Source: Nereocystis luetkeana | Lineage: Eukaryota; Sar; Phaeophyceae; Laminariales; Laminariaceae | DNA: 64,000 nt | Direction: 5' to 3' | NCBI GenBank assembly: GCA_031213475.1 | Contig: JARUPZ010000020.1 | Location: forward strand, 8,793,562 to 8,857,561 | Shown here: positions 14,901-29,900 of the stretch, piece after piece | Layout of the letters: the number at the start of each line of letters is the position of its first letter | Position numbering within the stretch: position 1 is the stretch's first letter | Notes under the pieces: generated by a model | Database searches by the model: none | The model's input: only the letters and a program-made list of their open reading frames with translations | What the model was told of the DNA's origin: nothing | Position numbers and translations under genes: made by a program

Positions 14901-17900
14901 GCGCGAGCTTCTGGCGAGACCTACCCTATCTCCAACGCAATACACTGCACCGTACAGACTAAATACTCCTAAATACCGCGGCGATAAAACGCGTTCAAAA
15001 AAAAAAGCCGCGGTAGTTTTATTGCAGATGTTGGTATATACCCTCACCTGCACTAGCATCCTGTTCCGTTCTTGCAGCTGCCGCACGTCCTCGAAGGTCA
15101 CCAGGTGGTCAGCGATCACCTGGGCCGATCGGGCCATGGCGCGCGTGGAGGGGGGGGGGGGGGGGGGGGGGTATTCATTCGTTGCTTGTCTTAGTCATTA
15201 GACCATTGACCACATATTTTTGGAGACGGAGCACCGTTCCTACTCCTAATAGAGATACCTCCAACAGTTGGGCACTCATGACGTTGTTTCCATACGATAT
15301 ATAAAAAACGTGTTGCCAACCGCATCTGCTTTGGCCGCCTGTGGCCACCATCTATTTGCTAGGATAGCGATCGTTTTCTCGCGGCTATGTAGTGTACCAA
15401 AACTCCTCCAAGTCACATTTGTCTATTTCCCTCCTCTCCTTTCAAGACATCCCGTTCCTCCCTGCACATTTCACATTCTCCTACTACGAGTATTGAGTTC
15501 AAGGATGTGCGCTCAACTATCTACTGCTTTGCCACACGGGCACGTCTGTGCACCTACTTCCTCCTGGCTACTGGTGTACCTCCTTCTTTCTGACAAGTCC
15601 AGGTCCCCCACTCTGAACCGCAGTCTCAGCGAAGTCCATTGGCCCGTGCAAATAACTTTCCATCACATCCCTTCGCTTGACCCCCCCGTCTATCTCTCAA
15701 CAGGTTTCTCCGATTTCACCTCATTTCTTAGCACTAGTCTTCCCTTATTTCTATTATTTCTTCTGCTTTTGTCTTGAACCTCCCAAACTTATCTGCGGAC
15801 AACATGTCTTCTTGGTTTCCCCTTTTATCCTATCATACTTTCACAACTACGCTGTCTCACCAAATTCCAGCTCGCCCTTCTGTCACTTTCTCCCATACAG
15901 CTCTACCAACTACGGCTGGCAGCCTCTTTTTTGGCACGTTCCTTACTTTACATTGCCATTTCAACTTTCTCGCATACCAGGTATGTATTTGTCTCCAGTG
16001 GGCATATTCCCAGTTCCGCTGTTGGTCTTCTGTATTACTCGTCGTACGTCGTACTTGAGAGTCCTAGCATTTTTTCAGCTGCTGTCATCTGCCCTGTTTC
16101 CAGCTGTTCTACGAACTCCGCGTCCCCCTCCCATACTTCTTTTGCATACTCTACGAATCGCTTTGGTACCGAGGAGGCGGTGGGCTTAACTTACCGCTTT
16201 AACTACGACTGCGCCGACGTTTTGAGACGTTTTGGGTAAAATCTGCATGGAATAAATCTGTGTGATCCGGCTCATGTTGCCTGGTGGGAGCCGTAGAATC
16301 TGCGAAACCTAGCTCATGTTTCCTGGGTTTGGTCCGTACCATATTGATCCTGCACAACATGTCATAACGGCAGATTAGGATCTGGATGATCTATCTGTAA
16401 ATTATCTATTTATAGATTATCTATCTGTACACGATCCGTCGGAGGTGTGCAACGTTTGTAGCAGTAGAACCGGCGATTTCGGTAAAACGCTTACCAGGTT
16501 AGGTATGATGTACTTGGCGTATCTTGAAGGAGATTTCGTGAAATCGACAACTCCAAAATTCCAAATCAAAACAATGAACGAACACAACCAGGGCAAATCC
16601 ATACCCCAATCCTGCCACGAGGAGTTCCACCAGAGAGTAGGCCGTAAGCGACGAACGGGAACAGGAGCATCAACCATTTCGCTACGGCAGCAATTCGTGC
16701 TGTTCCACCTGCTCGGGGCTCCGGGAGGACAACACTTCCTTCCGGAACGATGGCCATCTATCTCTCCGCCCGCGCATATAATGTTGGAAAAACTGAAAGA
16801 ATTGGCAAATTGAAAAAACCGTAGAGCCAGCGGATTCAATCTTCTGCCACGTGGAGTTTCGTTCTAGTGGGACGCCGTACGCAACAGGGGAAATACGGCA
16901 ATAACCATTTCCCTCCTTTTCGCAGTAAACTTCACCTGCTCGGGCTCCTGGGGAACAATATTTCCTCCAGGAACGATGGCAACCTCTCCGCCCGTCTCCG
17001 CCCCAGCCCCAGCCGCCAGTTTAAGCGAACTCCCGCCTCCTCCGCTGCCGCTGCGCTCTAGGGGCCGTCCGAGTTCCCGCTCAAGTTTGTCCCTGAGAAG
17101 CTTTTGAACCTGCGCGCCTAGGTCGGCAAGCGAGCTGGCAAGCCGGGGGAGGGGGGGGGGGGGGGGGTGAGGGGGGGAGGGAGGGTCTTCGAAAATTCTT
17201 GGCAACTTCTTCGCAACTTTTTCTCAGTTTCTTCAAATAAGCTTGAGGTCCAAAACATTTTCGAGAATTAGTGGGAAAACCTTCGTAAAATCTTCAAAAA
17301 ATCGGGGGGGGGGGGGGCTATTTATTTTTTCATCGTCCGTACGTATTCCCGTGGAGGCACCGGTATAAACTTGAAGTACGAAGTATAGTCTACTGGCGCG
17401 GCGTGTTTCTTCCGTATTTTACATTTTACCCCCTCCTGTGACCCAGATATAGCAACGAAATAGTAAGTAAATGATTTTGGTGGTATGAATCGCCTACGAG
17501 TAGTGTGAGCACGCAACAGCAGTGCGAGTAGAATCACCCCATCAGGCTCCCCCCCCCGTGTCGTGCATACGCCTCCTTGTGTTGCACTCCAGACACAACG
17601 TTTGAAACCCCCGAGCCAGAAGCAGTGTCCGGTGCTGTACGTAAGCGCTGTGCGTAATCGCCATTAATTGTAGCCAATGTTTCCCTCTCAAGCCTCAAAA
17701 TAGTTGGAGCAACACTAATAATACCAGCGACTGACGAAAAAAAAACTGGAAAATTACTGCCGGGTGCTCCGGTCAACGCCACGTATTGCATACGACTCAC
17801 TCCTTGGCAACTTCGAGCTGCTCGTGGAGGTGGTCACGGCCTTGCTCCACCTCCTCCCTCTCCATCTCCGCCTTCTGGCAGCGCCGCATGCTGGACTCCA

Positions 17901-20900
17901 CCTTCAGGAAGAGCTGCTCGTGGGACTGCAGCACGCGCTGGTAGTCCTTCTTGTTGCTCATTAGGAGGGGGCTCTGCGGCGAAATAGGGGGGAGGGGGGG
18001 GGGGGGTACTTCCTTTCATGCATGGGCGTAGTCGCAAGGCCGTAGACCCCGGGTGGGTGGGTGGGGGAGGTGTACTCGAGTCATGCATGGCCGTGGTCGC
18101 ACGGCCATACGTGTAGACCCGCGCATCCCTACAATGCCGGGACGGAGCACGTCCGGTGTTCCCCGAACGAGGCAGACATTGCTTGTACCAAGCGAGCGTG
18201 AAGCGCCGTGAGGTGTTCGGTGAGTATCGCGTGAAGGATGAACGACGGGGGGGGGGGGGGGGGGGGAGGCGACAAGCATGCAAGTATCAACAGTAGTTGT
18301 GTCGTAAATATCGCACTGATACTAAAAGTATCACACACACTTTCCCCCCGCCTCGCACCTTCTGGTCGACCTCCTTGAGGATGCGCGTGAGGTACAGCTC
18401 GTTCCTGTCGCGGTCGCTGCGTACGAACTCTAGCTCTCTCTCCATCCTCATGAGCCGCATCTGGACAACAACGACAAAACACGCACCATAACAATAAAAC
18501 AATACGCACGTACCCCAAACAATAGACCAACAGCAGAAAAATACATTATTACGGGGGACCATAGTAAATAGGGCCTACGGTACACACAAAAACCTATATA
18601 TTTACCTATTTTTACTCACAATATTTGGTCATATTTACCATGCCCCCCCGTACTAATACAATCAGGGGGAAAAAAACAAGCGCGTCAAGAAACTCATCTT
18701 AGTACGCTGCGTGCGATACTTCTTCGATCGCGCTGGGTATTGGCAGCAGCAGAGAAAATCAAATTAGAAACAGGCTCACAAGAAAAGCCAGGTTGACATT
18801 CAGAGGAAACCAATAAATCCAAGCGTGGTCAAGCTTGACTTTAGTGTAGAAAGCAAGCACCCTCTCTCAACTAATAAATCCAGCCTGGGCCAGCATTCCT
18901 GTTTCTTAATATGTCCTGCAATGTACCTCATGAAGGCACTACATTCCATATCGACGGGAACAAAATATGACAGCTGTGGAACTCAGGGGCGCTGGTGTCC
19001 TGAGTGCTGTACCTCATGGAAGGCAATACATGTCATGTTGGGGGGAACAACATATGAGAGCTGTGGAACTTACGGGCGCGGGTGTGCATTCACACGAAAA
19101 AAAAATCAAGACACGTTTATGAGAGGATTGCTGTATGGCTAGGATTTAGAGTTGCGTACTATTTTCAGCATCATCTCAGCATATCTATAGCGATAGAGCC
19201 CGTACGTATAACAGATCATATATTCCTTCTTCGTGATCTAGCTACTTCAGGGCAGATGATCTGTATGATCTGTGCGATCTATCTCATGTTGCCGGGTGGG
19301 AGCCGAATAACCTGCTACATCTTGGGCAGGTTTCCTGGGTTGAACATGAGCCGTACAGATACTGCACAACATATCAAAACGACCGGCTATTATAGTATCT
19401 ACATGATCTAAATCATGATCTGTCTGGATATGATCTGTCAACTGATCTGTTCACTGTGAACCGTGCTACGACAGAGGTACCACCTAACTCCCCCCCCCCT
19501 CCCAAACCTTCCCTCCCCGTCCCACCTTGAGTTCAGTATCGTTGAGGCTGTCCAGATCAACGGACATGTCCAGCGGCACCTCCTCGGCCTCCGTGAGGTC
19601 AACGCCATTAGAAGCCTGCCCCAACAGAATAAAATCGAACAACACCACGACGACAGTCGACGAAGAGGCAGAGGGTAGGAGATCGAGATCGGGCTAGCGA
19701 TTCTAACTCGCGATTTTCCCGATATTTCAGGGATCGAGCTCGCGTTAAATGTTCCCGATTCTTGATTATCGATTCTGAATCGAGATCGAAGATCGTGATG
19801 ATTTCGATGTTTTCTCTCCCCGCCCAGACCACGCCATACCGAACATATACGATGGCACATCAGGCAGGGGAACGAAACGTATTTCGTGCCAGTACGAGTT
19901 ACGGGAGGTAGGGAGGGGGGGGAGGGCAGCAGGCAACTACCAAACACTACCGAACGCGCGAAAAACAAAACGAAACAAACCCCGACCCCAACCCCAACAG
20001 CCTACAATACTCTACGAAACCTTTCGCCGAGTGGCATCCTGGGCGCTTGCCCCCCCCCCTCCCTACCACCACGGCGAAAACGAACCGCAACCACATCACC
20101 GCACAACCCCAACAGCCAAAACTACACTATACCGGTACTTCATATATAGTTATCAAGTCGTCATGCGAGCTCCAGTACAATCAAGAGCGGGCCGCACGTA
20201 TGGCCCGGCTGTTCGCTTGATATATAGCTTCGAGCCTCCTCTTCCATGTCATGTCATGCCTCTTTCAAGAAAGTGTATTTACACGGTCGCGTTGCTTGAC
20301 CGGTTTCTCGCTCGATCACCGTTTCACAGTTTTTTCTGTGTGTTATCACTATTGTGTACAGCTCTTTCTCTTGTGAGGGTTCCTTCTACAATCGCCGTCT
20401 TCGCTGAAGCAGTGGTCGGTCCTTGCATTCCCCGATTAGTTGCGCGGTGGCAAACGATTTTTTCTTCACGTACCAGGTAGCTTTCAAGAGTTTCTTCTTC
20501 TTCTTCAAATTATTCGTTCTTGCCCGGTGGCTACGTCTACACGAGTACGTGGTACGAGGAACGAACGCCTCCTGCCGTGTACTCCCTTATCAGCTTGCGA
20601 CACCCCCGGTATTTCAAGCCAACCATATCTCCGAAGGAGAACCTCGAAACTTGCACGGACCTCGCATCGAGCGGCAGCCTTGGCGCTATCTCCCGCCTTC
20701 CTAACCTCCGCCTCCTTCTCCAACAGCGTGGACTTGAGCTCGTCCACAACGGCCTGAACAAAACAAAAACAGAAAAAAAAAACAAAAAAAACAGCGCCAG
20801 CGCCAGCGGGAGAGGGCAACGGAAACGGGGAGACGCGGGGGGGGGGCGGGGGCAGACTCGTTGGTTGGTTGTCTCAAGGCATTCGACCTTTGACCACGCA

Positions 20901-23900
20901 TCCCTTTCGAGACGGAGGAGGAGGGGGGGATGTACTCGTTGTCATGCGTGGCCGTAGTCATACGACCATAGACGGGGGGGGGGGGGGAGTGTATTCATCG
21001 TCATGTCTTGGCGTAGTCGCATGACCATAGACCACCTGGTATACCCGGTGGCTCGGTAGGTTGTCCGCGTGCCTACTAGAGATCAATTTCGTGGGTTCGA
21101 TTCTCACCGAGTGCATACTCGTAGGGACTTTTTCTTGCATAAAAAACGATGAGCGGCAAGCGCGAGAGCGTGAGTTATATAGTTACATTCGATGAAAATC
21201 GATGAGCAGTGGGAATGCTGAACCCTACTACGCGCGATAAAAATGAAGGCACGTACCGGGGGGAAGAAGGGACGACACCTGTGATCACGGCTCGTCTACA
21301 AGATCGCAGAGGGTAAAACCTCCTACGGGTTAAGGTGGAAAGTAAAAGTAACAAAAAAGAAGAAATAACTTGCACCCCTACATACAGTGCCGGGACGGAT
21401 TGCGCGTCGAGTTTTCACCGACCAAAGGCAGGCAATGCTTGTTTGCACCAAGCGCGAAGTGCTGTGAGGTGTTCGGCGAGTCGTTCGAATGGTGAGTGAG
21501 GCGCATCCTGCTAAGCATCGCTCGTGGGGCGTACGTTTCCTTGCAAATGGATGGCAGGGTAGAATTCCTTGCGGGCGGGCGGGCGGGCGGGCGGGCGGGG
21601 GGGAAGGGGGGGGGTTGTACACTTCCAATAGACACGGCGGTTCTCGCTAAAACCTCCCGCTGGTGGGCATTCGAAACTGTCAACTGTGTGATAAAAACAG
21701 GAAAACCTAAAACAAAATCGATACATGACAAAAAAGAAAAAAAAAAAAAAAAAAAGAGAAAAAAGGGGACAAAGAGCAACATCGATATACCAGGTAGGCG
21801 TATCTACCCTAGGTACGAGTAGACTAACCTTTTAGAGCAAACTACAGCCCCGTATTGGAGACAAAGCACTCAAACTACAAGCAGTCTATCCCACAAACAG
21901 GACTGCGGCACTAACAGTACTAAAAGGGTAAGAGCTGCAAACCCGTTTTGGGGGCAACTGGCTTGATTAGAGTCAAGTATAGGCGGATGTGCAGCGCAAT
22001 TTGGAAAGGGTAGAGGGACCAAGGTGCGTTCGGCATTACAGGTCACTCGTAGCGGTACCAGTGTCCCTTATCAAGGTCGGGACCGGCCACCTTACAAGTC
22101 AGTGGTGGGGACAAGTGGTGGACAGAATTTTGAGGCATATATTTACCGTTTTCCCTCGTAAGGGCTCCCCTAATCCGTTCAGCACTGCAGTCCTATTGTG
22201 GGGACAAAACACCTGGGAATTAGAGTCAATTTTTGGCACATGTGCAGTGCACTATTGGAAGGGGATGAAAGGGGCTGTACCTGCTGTACCGGAATCCGTG
22301 CACCTCCTTCGTCCTGCTTGGGTTCATACCTTAGACTTGTCCCTGACCGTGTCCGCCCTCTGCCTCTCCTGCACGACCCTATCCCGTTCTCGCGCCACCT
22401 GGCCTTCCAAGCCACGGATCTCGCGCTGCCGAAATAAACAAATAAATAAACAAACAACATCATAAGCATCGAACAGCACACAAGAAACGTCTGACAGCAG
22501 ACACACCAAGCATCAAAACGCCACGCATTGAACATCAAACACCACAAGATGAACACCCACCAGCACACATGATGCGTCCAAGCGCCACGCATTGAATATC
22601 GAGGGAGCAACACACAACACATAAACACAACCGAAAAAATATCCACACGATCCACACGACGGACAGAGAGAGCACGATCGAAAACATCTACCTGGTAGAC
22701 CCTAACCTGCCGATACGATACGCTGTGCACAATCTACATAGAACAGACCCGACCCAGAAAAAAGTGTATTAGGTTTCGCAGGTCGTACGAATTTCACTCG
22801 ACAACATGAGCTAGATCATACAGATCATACAGATCACGCAGATCACACAGATCAGGAATGTATCTGCCCGAGCTGTCATAGCATCACACAATCACCCATC
22901 AAACATCAAACCCAAGCGTCGAGCATCAAAGCTCGCGGTCTACCTGCAGAGACTCGATCTTCTTCATCGCTTCGTTGGCTTTTTCCTTCTCCAGGTTGGT
23001 GAGGGTCTGGCACAACGAACGGTAAACAAGGGTAACAAAGCGGGCGGGCAGCAGCAGAGGACGTCAGCAAGCTTCCTCAAGTCTCCCCCCATACCATATC
23101 GCGAACGCCTACTGCCACATCCAAGTCGACAAACACGAAGCAAACGACTGACCGATCAACACCAACACCACCAACGACACCAAACCCGGAACCGCCGGCA
23201 CCGCCGCCAACATCAACACGACCAGCACTACCACCACCCCCAACATCGACAACAGCACTAGTACGAAGGCCCAAAGCATTCAAGCCAGCGTATGAGCTTC
23301 CTCAATTCAGAAATATTGTTTCTATGGGCATTTTTTTCCAAGCATATTCCAAGAAAAATATTTGCATGTGAATACATCAGCGGCCGCACAGACTCACAGA
23401 GACACACGATACGCTCGTCATTGAAATCGGCGGAAAGCCGAGGGTTTCAGCTTTCTAACGATACTACTTGTAGCCAAATGTGCATGGTTGAAGACGAGAG
23501 GGGAGATGATAAATACTGGGTAGTGAAAACATTGCTACTTTAAACAGGGGGAGATGTTTAGACCGGAGATCACCTCGGATATTTTGCGCATGAAGCATCT
23601 TTGGAAGGCTTGTTGTATGGGCCGCAGGACTGTGCTGAGGGTTTTGCGCTTATATTGATCGTTCGGGAGATACGTGCGACTAAAGATCGACACCCTTACC
23701 CTCTTTCCCTATCTCTGCCGCATCCGCAACATCATACTTTCGGCTATAAGTAGCATCGATGGAAAGCTGAAGTCCTCAGTTTTCCGTCGATACTAACTAC
23801 TGCTTTGTAGCGCTCCTGCGTACCGCGGTGTACGCGAAACTTAGTCCAGACGCAGATAGCTTCGTCGACAAAAAGAAGCAAAAAAAAGACCTCAACATCA

Positions 23901-26900
23901 ACAATTCCGGAAAGATAAAAAACGTAAATCCGCTGGGCCTAAATACTATCGGCCTCCGTAATACCACCATCACCACCATCACCAACAACAGTACTACCCT
24001 CAACACCAACACCAACACCGCCATCGCCACAAACACCACCGCCTCCACCACCACCACCACCACCAACATTACCAACACTGTCACCAACACCGCCATCGCC
24101 ACAATCACCATCAACACCAACACCACCACCACTACCACCACCACCGCCGCCACTACCACCGCCACCACTGCCACCACCAACACCAACATAACGACCACCG
24201 CCAACACCGCCACAAAAAACACGCCTCCCACTCTCCAACTTTCTTCCACTCACCTCCTGCAGCGATATTTGCTTTTCCAGAGCAGTCTTATCGGAAGCAA
24301 CCAGCTCCGACATAGCCCTCAAGTCGCCCTCCGTTCGCGCCAACCTGCCCCCCGATCATTCAATACGAAAAGATGAGTTTACGTTTAATGTCGGGAGGAG
24401 GCGGGGGGGGGTGGGGGGGTACTTATTGTCATGCATGGCCGTAGTCCTATGGCCATAGACTCTCGCATCCCTGCAATAGCGGGACGGAGCGCGTCGGGAT
24501 TTCACCGACCCAGGCAGACATCGCTAGCGCGAAGCGCGAAGCGCCGTGAGGTATTCGGCAAGTCGCATGAAGGGTGAGCTGCATCCTACTAAAACCGCTT
24601 GTGAGCCAGATCTTCTCGCATAGGGATGACATCGGAGGGATGGGGGGGGGAGGGTTGTACTCGAAATCATGCATGGCCGTGGGCGTATGACCATATACCC
24701 CGCACCCCTACAATGCCGGGATGGAGCACGTCGGGTTTTCACCGACCAGGCAGGCATTGCTTGCACTAAGCACGAAGTGCCGTGAGGTGTTCGGCGAGTC
24801 GCACGGGATGGGTCAAAGACCGATCTGCAATGAATCATGAACCAAGCACAATTTTCGAAGCTCTATATTAAAACAAAATATCTAACTCCTGTTTGGTACC
24901 CCCAGCCCCCCCTCACCACTCCTCTCCAACCGCTATCCTGGCTTCCAAACAATACACACCACCACCACCATCGCCGTCAATACCACCACCAACATCACCA
25001 CTACCACTATCACTACCACTACCACCACCACCACCATCCCTACTACCCCCACCACCACCAACACCATCGCCACCACCACCACCACCATCACCACCACCAC
25101 CATCACCACCGCCATCATCTCTATCACCGTAATAACCAGCAGCACCACCAGCCACCACCATCATCGTAACCACCAGCAGCACCACCAGCACCGCCACCAC
25201 CACCACCATCATTACCACCACCACCACCATCACCATCACCTTTGCCACCATCACCATCACCATCACCATCACCATCACCATCAAAGACGCTAGGAGATCG
25301 CGGTCTGGCCACTCGACTGACCGCCCCCCTACACCACCACCCCATACATTCGGAGTGCTATTTGTGTTTCACTGATGTGTTCGTCATGTTTCTAGCAGTT
25401 CATGGCGTGATAAGTTCATCGAGATGTGCGTACGTATGTATTCATCAAAGTCGTTCTGTCGTATGAGGTGTAGAGCCATTCATGTTACGATACATAGGAT
25501 CCTCAAAAATTTACGTGAACCCCTACCTGGAGCGAGCGGCACCAACTTCAACTTCAACGTAAACCACAACATGAACCCTTCCACAGCTCGGACGATTATC
25601 TACAGATGATTCCCAGTTCATGATCTAGACCACCCTTCAAGGCAGATCTGTTCCCGATTTCATATTGTCAAGCTCATGGTGCCGGGTAGGACCCGTAGAA
25701 TCCGCATGATCTAGCACATGTATCCTGGGTTGGATCTGCCCTACAAGGCAGATCTTGCGCAACCTCCCACAACGACAGGTGGAGAACCACATCATCTATC
25801 TGTAGATAGATTAATAGATCATGATGATCTATCTGAGGTGTGAACCCTTCAAGAACCTACGAAGTATATCCCGTAACGCGGGGTGCAGCTGAAAAAAAAC
25901 TAGCATTGGCCTGGGCATTCTCAACCTCAACATCAACACCAATCTCAACTTCAACACCTAGCTCGACTTCAACACCTACCGCAACTTCAACATCAACATC
26001 AGAACCAACTTCAACATCAACAACAACCTCGAATTCCAACACCAACTTCAACATCAACATGGACCAACCGGTCTCCCACCTCCCGCGGAGACCGTCCGAA
26101 ACCCTAGCAGCTTCGTCCGTCTTAGCCTTCTCATCCTCAGCCCTTTGTGTCATCTCGGCTACCTGACTCATCGCCTCCATCAGCTCCTGCGTTTTCTGCT
26201 CCAGCCGCGGCGGCAGGCGTTGTGGAGGAAGTGGCGGTGAGGGGGGGTTGGGACGAGAAAAATAAAAACCTATATCAAGATTTGGTGGTGCTTTTTCAAG
26301 AGCGATTCGGCGGAGGGGGGTGAGGAGGGTTCGCGACGAGGCATTCTCTTGTTATGTACACATATCAGGTATATATACATCAGCGTATGGTGGCGTTTTT
26401 ATTGCGGGGGTTTCAGAAAAAAATGTCAGGCTCGTAGATGACTCTACTTCACATCGGCGGCTAATGTTAACCTCTTCACTGCTGCACTTTTTGTACAGAA
26501 ACCTAAATTTGGGTGTAACTTGTAAGAACCTTGTCTCCACGATGGGAGTGCAGTCCTTAAGGCCTAAAAGAGGCAAAAAAACTATCTTCCATGGAAAGCG
26601 CGAGCGGAAGAAAGCCGCAAAGACGGCCGTACTTCAGCAACTGAGAGCTAAACCCTTTTATTGTTGCACTTTTCAGACCCTCGAAGCTAACAATAATTCC
26701 ACAGTGCAGCCCTCAAAGGGTGATATAAACTACAGCTCGATTTTCGCGCGAAACAGAAGAGCATTTTTCTCGAGATTCGTGACACAACATACAAAAAAGG
26801 AGAATGAGCACGAGAAAAATGAATCAGCAGAGGGGGAAAAAAACATGCGGAGCGATTGATTACCACATGTGACGAAAGAAAAAAACGAACACAGCGGGAG

Positions 26901-29900
26901 CGTTCGGTTGTTAACGCGTAACAGCAGCAACAAGCATCGTATTGGAGTTTCCGATTCATCGGAAATAGTATCGGTTATCTAATCGGAAAATACAGTATCC
27001 CGATAACCGAAAAACACGCCTTGCTTCTAGCGGGTAGGGGATGTTGCTCTACTCCCCCCTCCCCTGGTAAAAGTATGTCCGAGGTGAATGATTCGAGATG
27101 AGGCATCACAAGAGAACAGAATGCATTCTCCCTGACAATACCATGACCCATGTTTCCGAATTTCTGCCACACATATCATTTATCGTTTCGCCATTGGGGT
27201 TTTCAGCGATCCGAACTAATCCGATAATTATCGGGTTGTTCATCTATCAGATATCGGTCTTTTAGGCCCGTATCTCATCGGAATCGACTTTTACCGCGGC
27301 ATCCCAACACCATGCGTAACCTTCTCCGCCCACCGCCTACCTGGCCCCTGTAGGTCGCCAACGCCTTCGTCCGCTCGTCCAACTCCTTCTCGAGGTCGGT
27401 GCACTGGCTCTGCAGGCTGGACGCACGCCTGTTCACAGACGCCACCTCCCGCTTTGAGCGGAAGACCAAGAGAAAGAAAAAAGTTACAAAACGGAAAAAA
27501 AACGAAACAACACGGCGAAACCGGAGCGTGCCATCTCCCGGGGCCGTCCTCGCCGGAACTAGCAAAAGGAGTACAACCTATGTGCACGGCTATCGCGGCG
27601 TCGTCTATGAACGCGGTAGCCCACGCCGATGTTGCACCTCTTCGATATGATCCGCCTTTCCTACAGGGTATAATATCGGAGCTCCAAAACGCTCACAACA
27701 GCAGTAGGGCCCTCTTCGCGCGAGAAATTTGTCGGGTTTTCTCTCGGCGCGGCACTATGACCCACCAGGCATGACCCATATCAGCCCAGTAGAGCAGACT
27801 TCGTACCACATACCAGGTATATAAGATAGAAAGGTTGACACACCCTGTTTTGAAGACTAACGCTAACCGATGGTTGATTGATTCTGATTGGCTTAGGGTT
27901 GAGGTTACAGGCTTCTACGTCTTGCACGCCGTGACCGCCAACCATTTTCTCGAATAAGTGGTTAGCTACCCTCTCCGTCGAACGGCCGTTCCAAATTTTT
28001 CCCAGAAAAAAAACACCAAGCTTCCCACCACACACTGCGTACACAAATAAAGCGACACGGAGCTCCCCTACACTCAAACTATTTATTACTGTGATGGAGC
28101 AACAAGACGCCTAGACGCGCCCACAAAGACCAAATACGCCACAGGTAGGAGACCGCGGCTTGACGCCTTGACTGACCGCCCCCTCACACTGAAACTAGCA
28201 TATGAAAGAAACGAGTCGCCTTGATGCGTCCACAAAACACCGGTCTAATTTACTAACCCGCTTGGGACTTCAGAGGGGAAAATTGTCGATGAAAAGCCAC
28301 GGTTTCAGCGACAGCCAGAGCGTGACTGGTGGACGACATATATAAAACGGCGTGCGAGATACAATGGTTGAATGAAAGGAGTCGTACGGCACTGGCGCGA
28401 CATGATCCTACCTACCAGGGCATACTGCTGGGCGCTCCCGCTGCCCCTAGCCTGCTGATACCAACCATTGTTTTGGTTGCTATCCCTTTTACCAGATATC
28501 CCCGAAAAAGAGCTAACAGCATGATCTGACACACCGACTTTGCCTCCGTCTCATCCGCGGCGTCGGCGGCGTCTCGCTCGGCGTCCCGAAGCTTGGCCTG
28601 GAGCTTCTCCATCTCCCCCTCCTGTGCACAAAACATTAGCCGAGGGCGATACACACGAAACAGTTTTTGGCCCACGACCTATCTTGCAACTCGCAATACC
28701 TCAATAGTCGTCATCGTCTATTGATACTCCACGGTCACAAGACAAGCCCCATTTCCTCTGGAGTCTGAAGTAATATCGCCATTATCGACAAAAAGGCGGC
28801 ATTCTTCAAGGTTCCAGTATTTCTGAATATTTCCTTTCCTTCGAGGGTTGTATCAAGTGTGTTTACAGTTTCACACAATTCGTGAAACTTTAATTATTTC
28901 TGAAGGTTTTCCTGTTTCGGCCGTCTCCTTTCTGACGGTTTCACTATTTCTGAAGGTTTTTCCTTGTTTTAGACGGTTTCGTTGATCTCGCGGTTTCATA
29001 CTTCTGACGGTTTCTACACTATGGACTATTTCATTTTCAGTAGTTGTGACGGTTTTCATAACTTCTTACCAGGACATCGTAGGCGTCTTCCTGGCGTTTG
29101 GCCTGGCGCCTCTGCTCATCCACCACCCGCACCGCGGCGGCTCGCTCCTCCGCTGCCTTCACGCCCTCCTGGGCCTTCTCTTGCACTGTCTGTCTTTCCG
29201 CCGTCTCCCTGCCAGGTGATGGTGGAGATGGTGGTGGTAGTGGTGGTGGTGGTGGTGGTGGTGGTGAGAGGGGGTGGCGGTGGTGGTGGTGAGATGGGGT
29301 GGCGGTGGTGGTGGTAGTGGTGGGAGGAGGGGTGGTGGGAGGGGAGAGGAGGGGGGAAGGGGGTGGTGATGGTGGAGATGGTGGTGGTAGTGGTGGTGGT
29401 AATAGTGATGGTGATGATGATGGTAGCGGTGGTGGTGATGGTGGTGGTGGTAGTGGTGGTGGTGGTGGTGGTGGTGGTGGTGGTAGCGGTGGTGGTGATG
29501 GTGATGATGTTGTGTTGGCGATAGGGATGATGGTGGTGGTGGTGATGGTGACGACGCAACAACGACAACGATAACGACATCGACAGTGAGAATAGCACAG
29601 AACACGAGCGCAAAAAATTATCAGTGTGGACGAGAGCAAAAAAAAACTGATCAAGAAGGTCGCTAAGGTTGATCACGATGGAGGAGTGTATGAGGTTGAA
29701 TGCATAGATGGCGTGTGTACGCTAGGGCCTGCTGCGGAAGGACAGTAGAACTTGCTGCGGAAGGACAGCACGACCTACTGCGGAAGGCGGTGCTTAGTGG
29801 ATTTCGGGCATAAATCGATCAGTTTCAAGAAGCACGGTTACATAAGACACCGATCACCCGAGCGCACCGAGAAGTGGATAAAAACGGTCAACTTGGGCGC

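Noticed and set aside
15400-16240. Several overlapping plus-strand frames of 94-170 codons
   Set aside because: Pyrimidine-rich intron DNA between TPR exons 15 and 16; Ser/Leu/Phe/Pro composition in all three frames and no splice logic.
21033-21130. True tRNA gene
   Set aside because: A and B boxes are present but the acceptor stem does not close and the unit continues into a repeated body; it is a SINE head.
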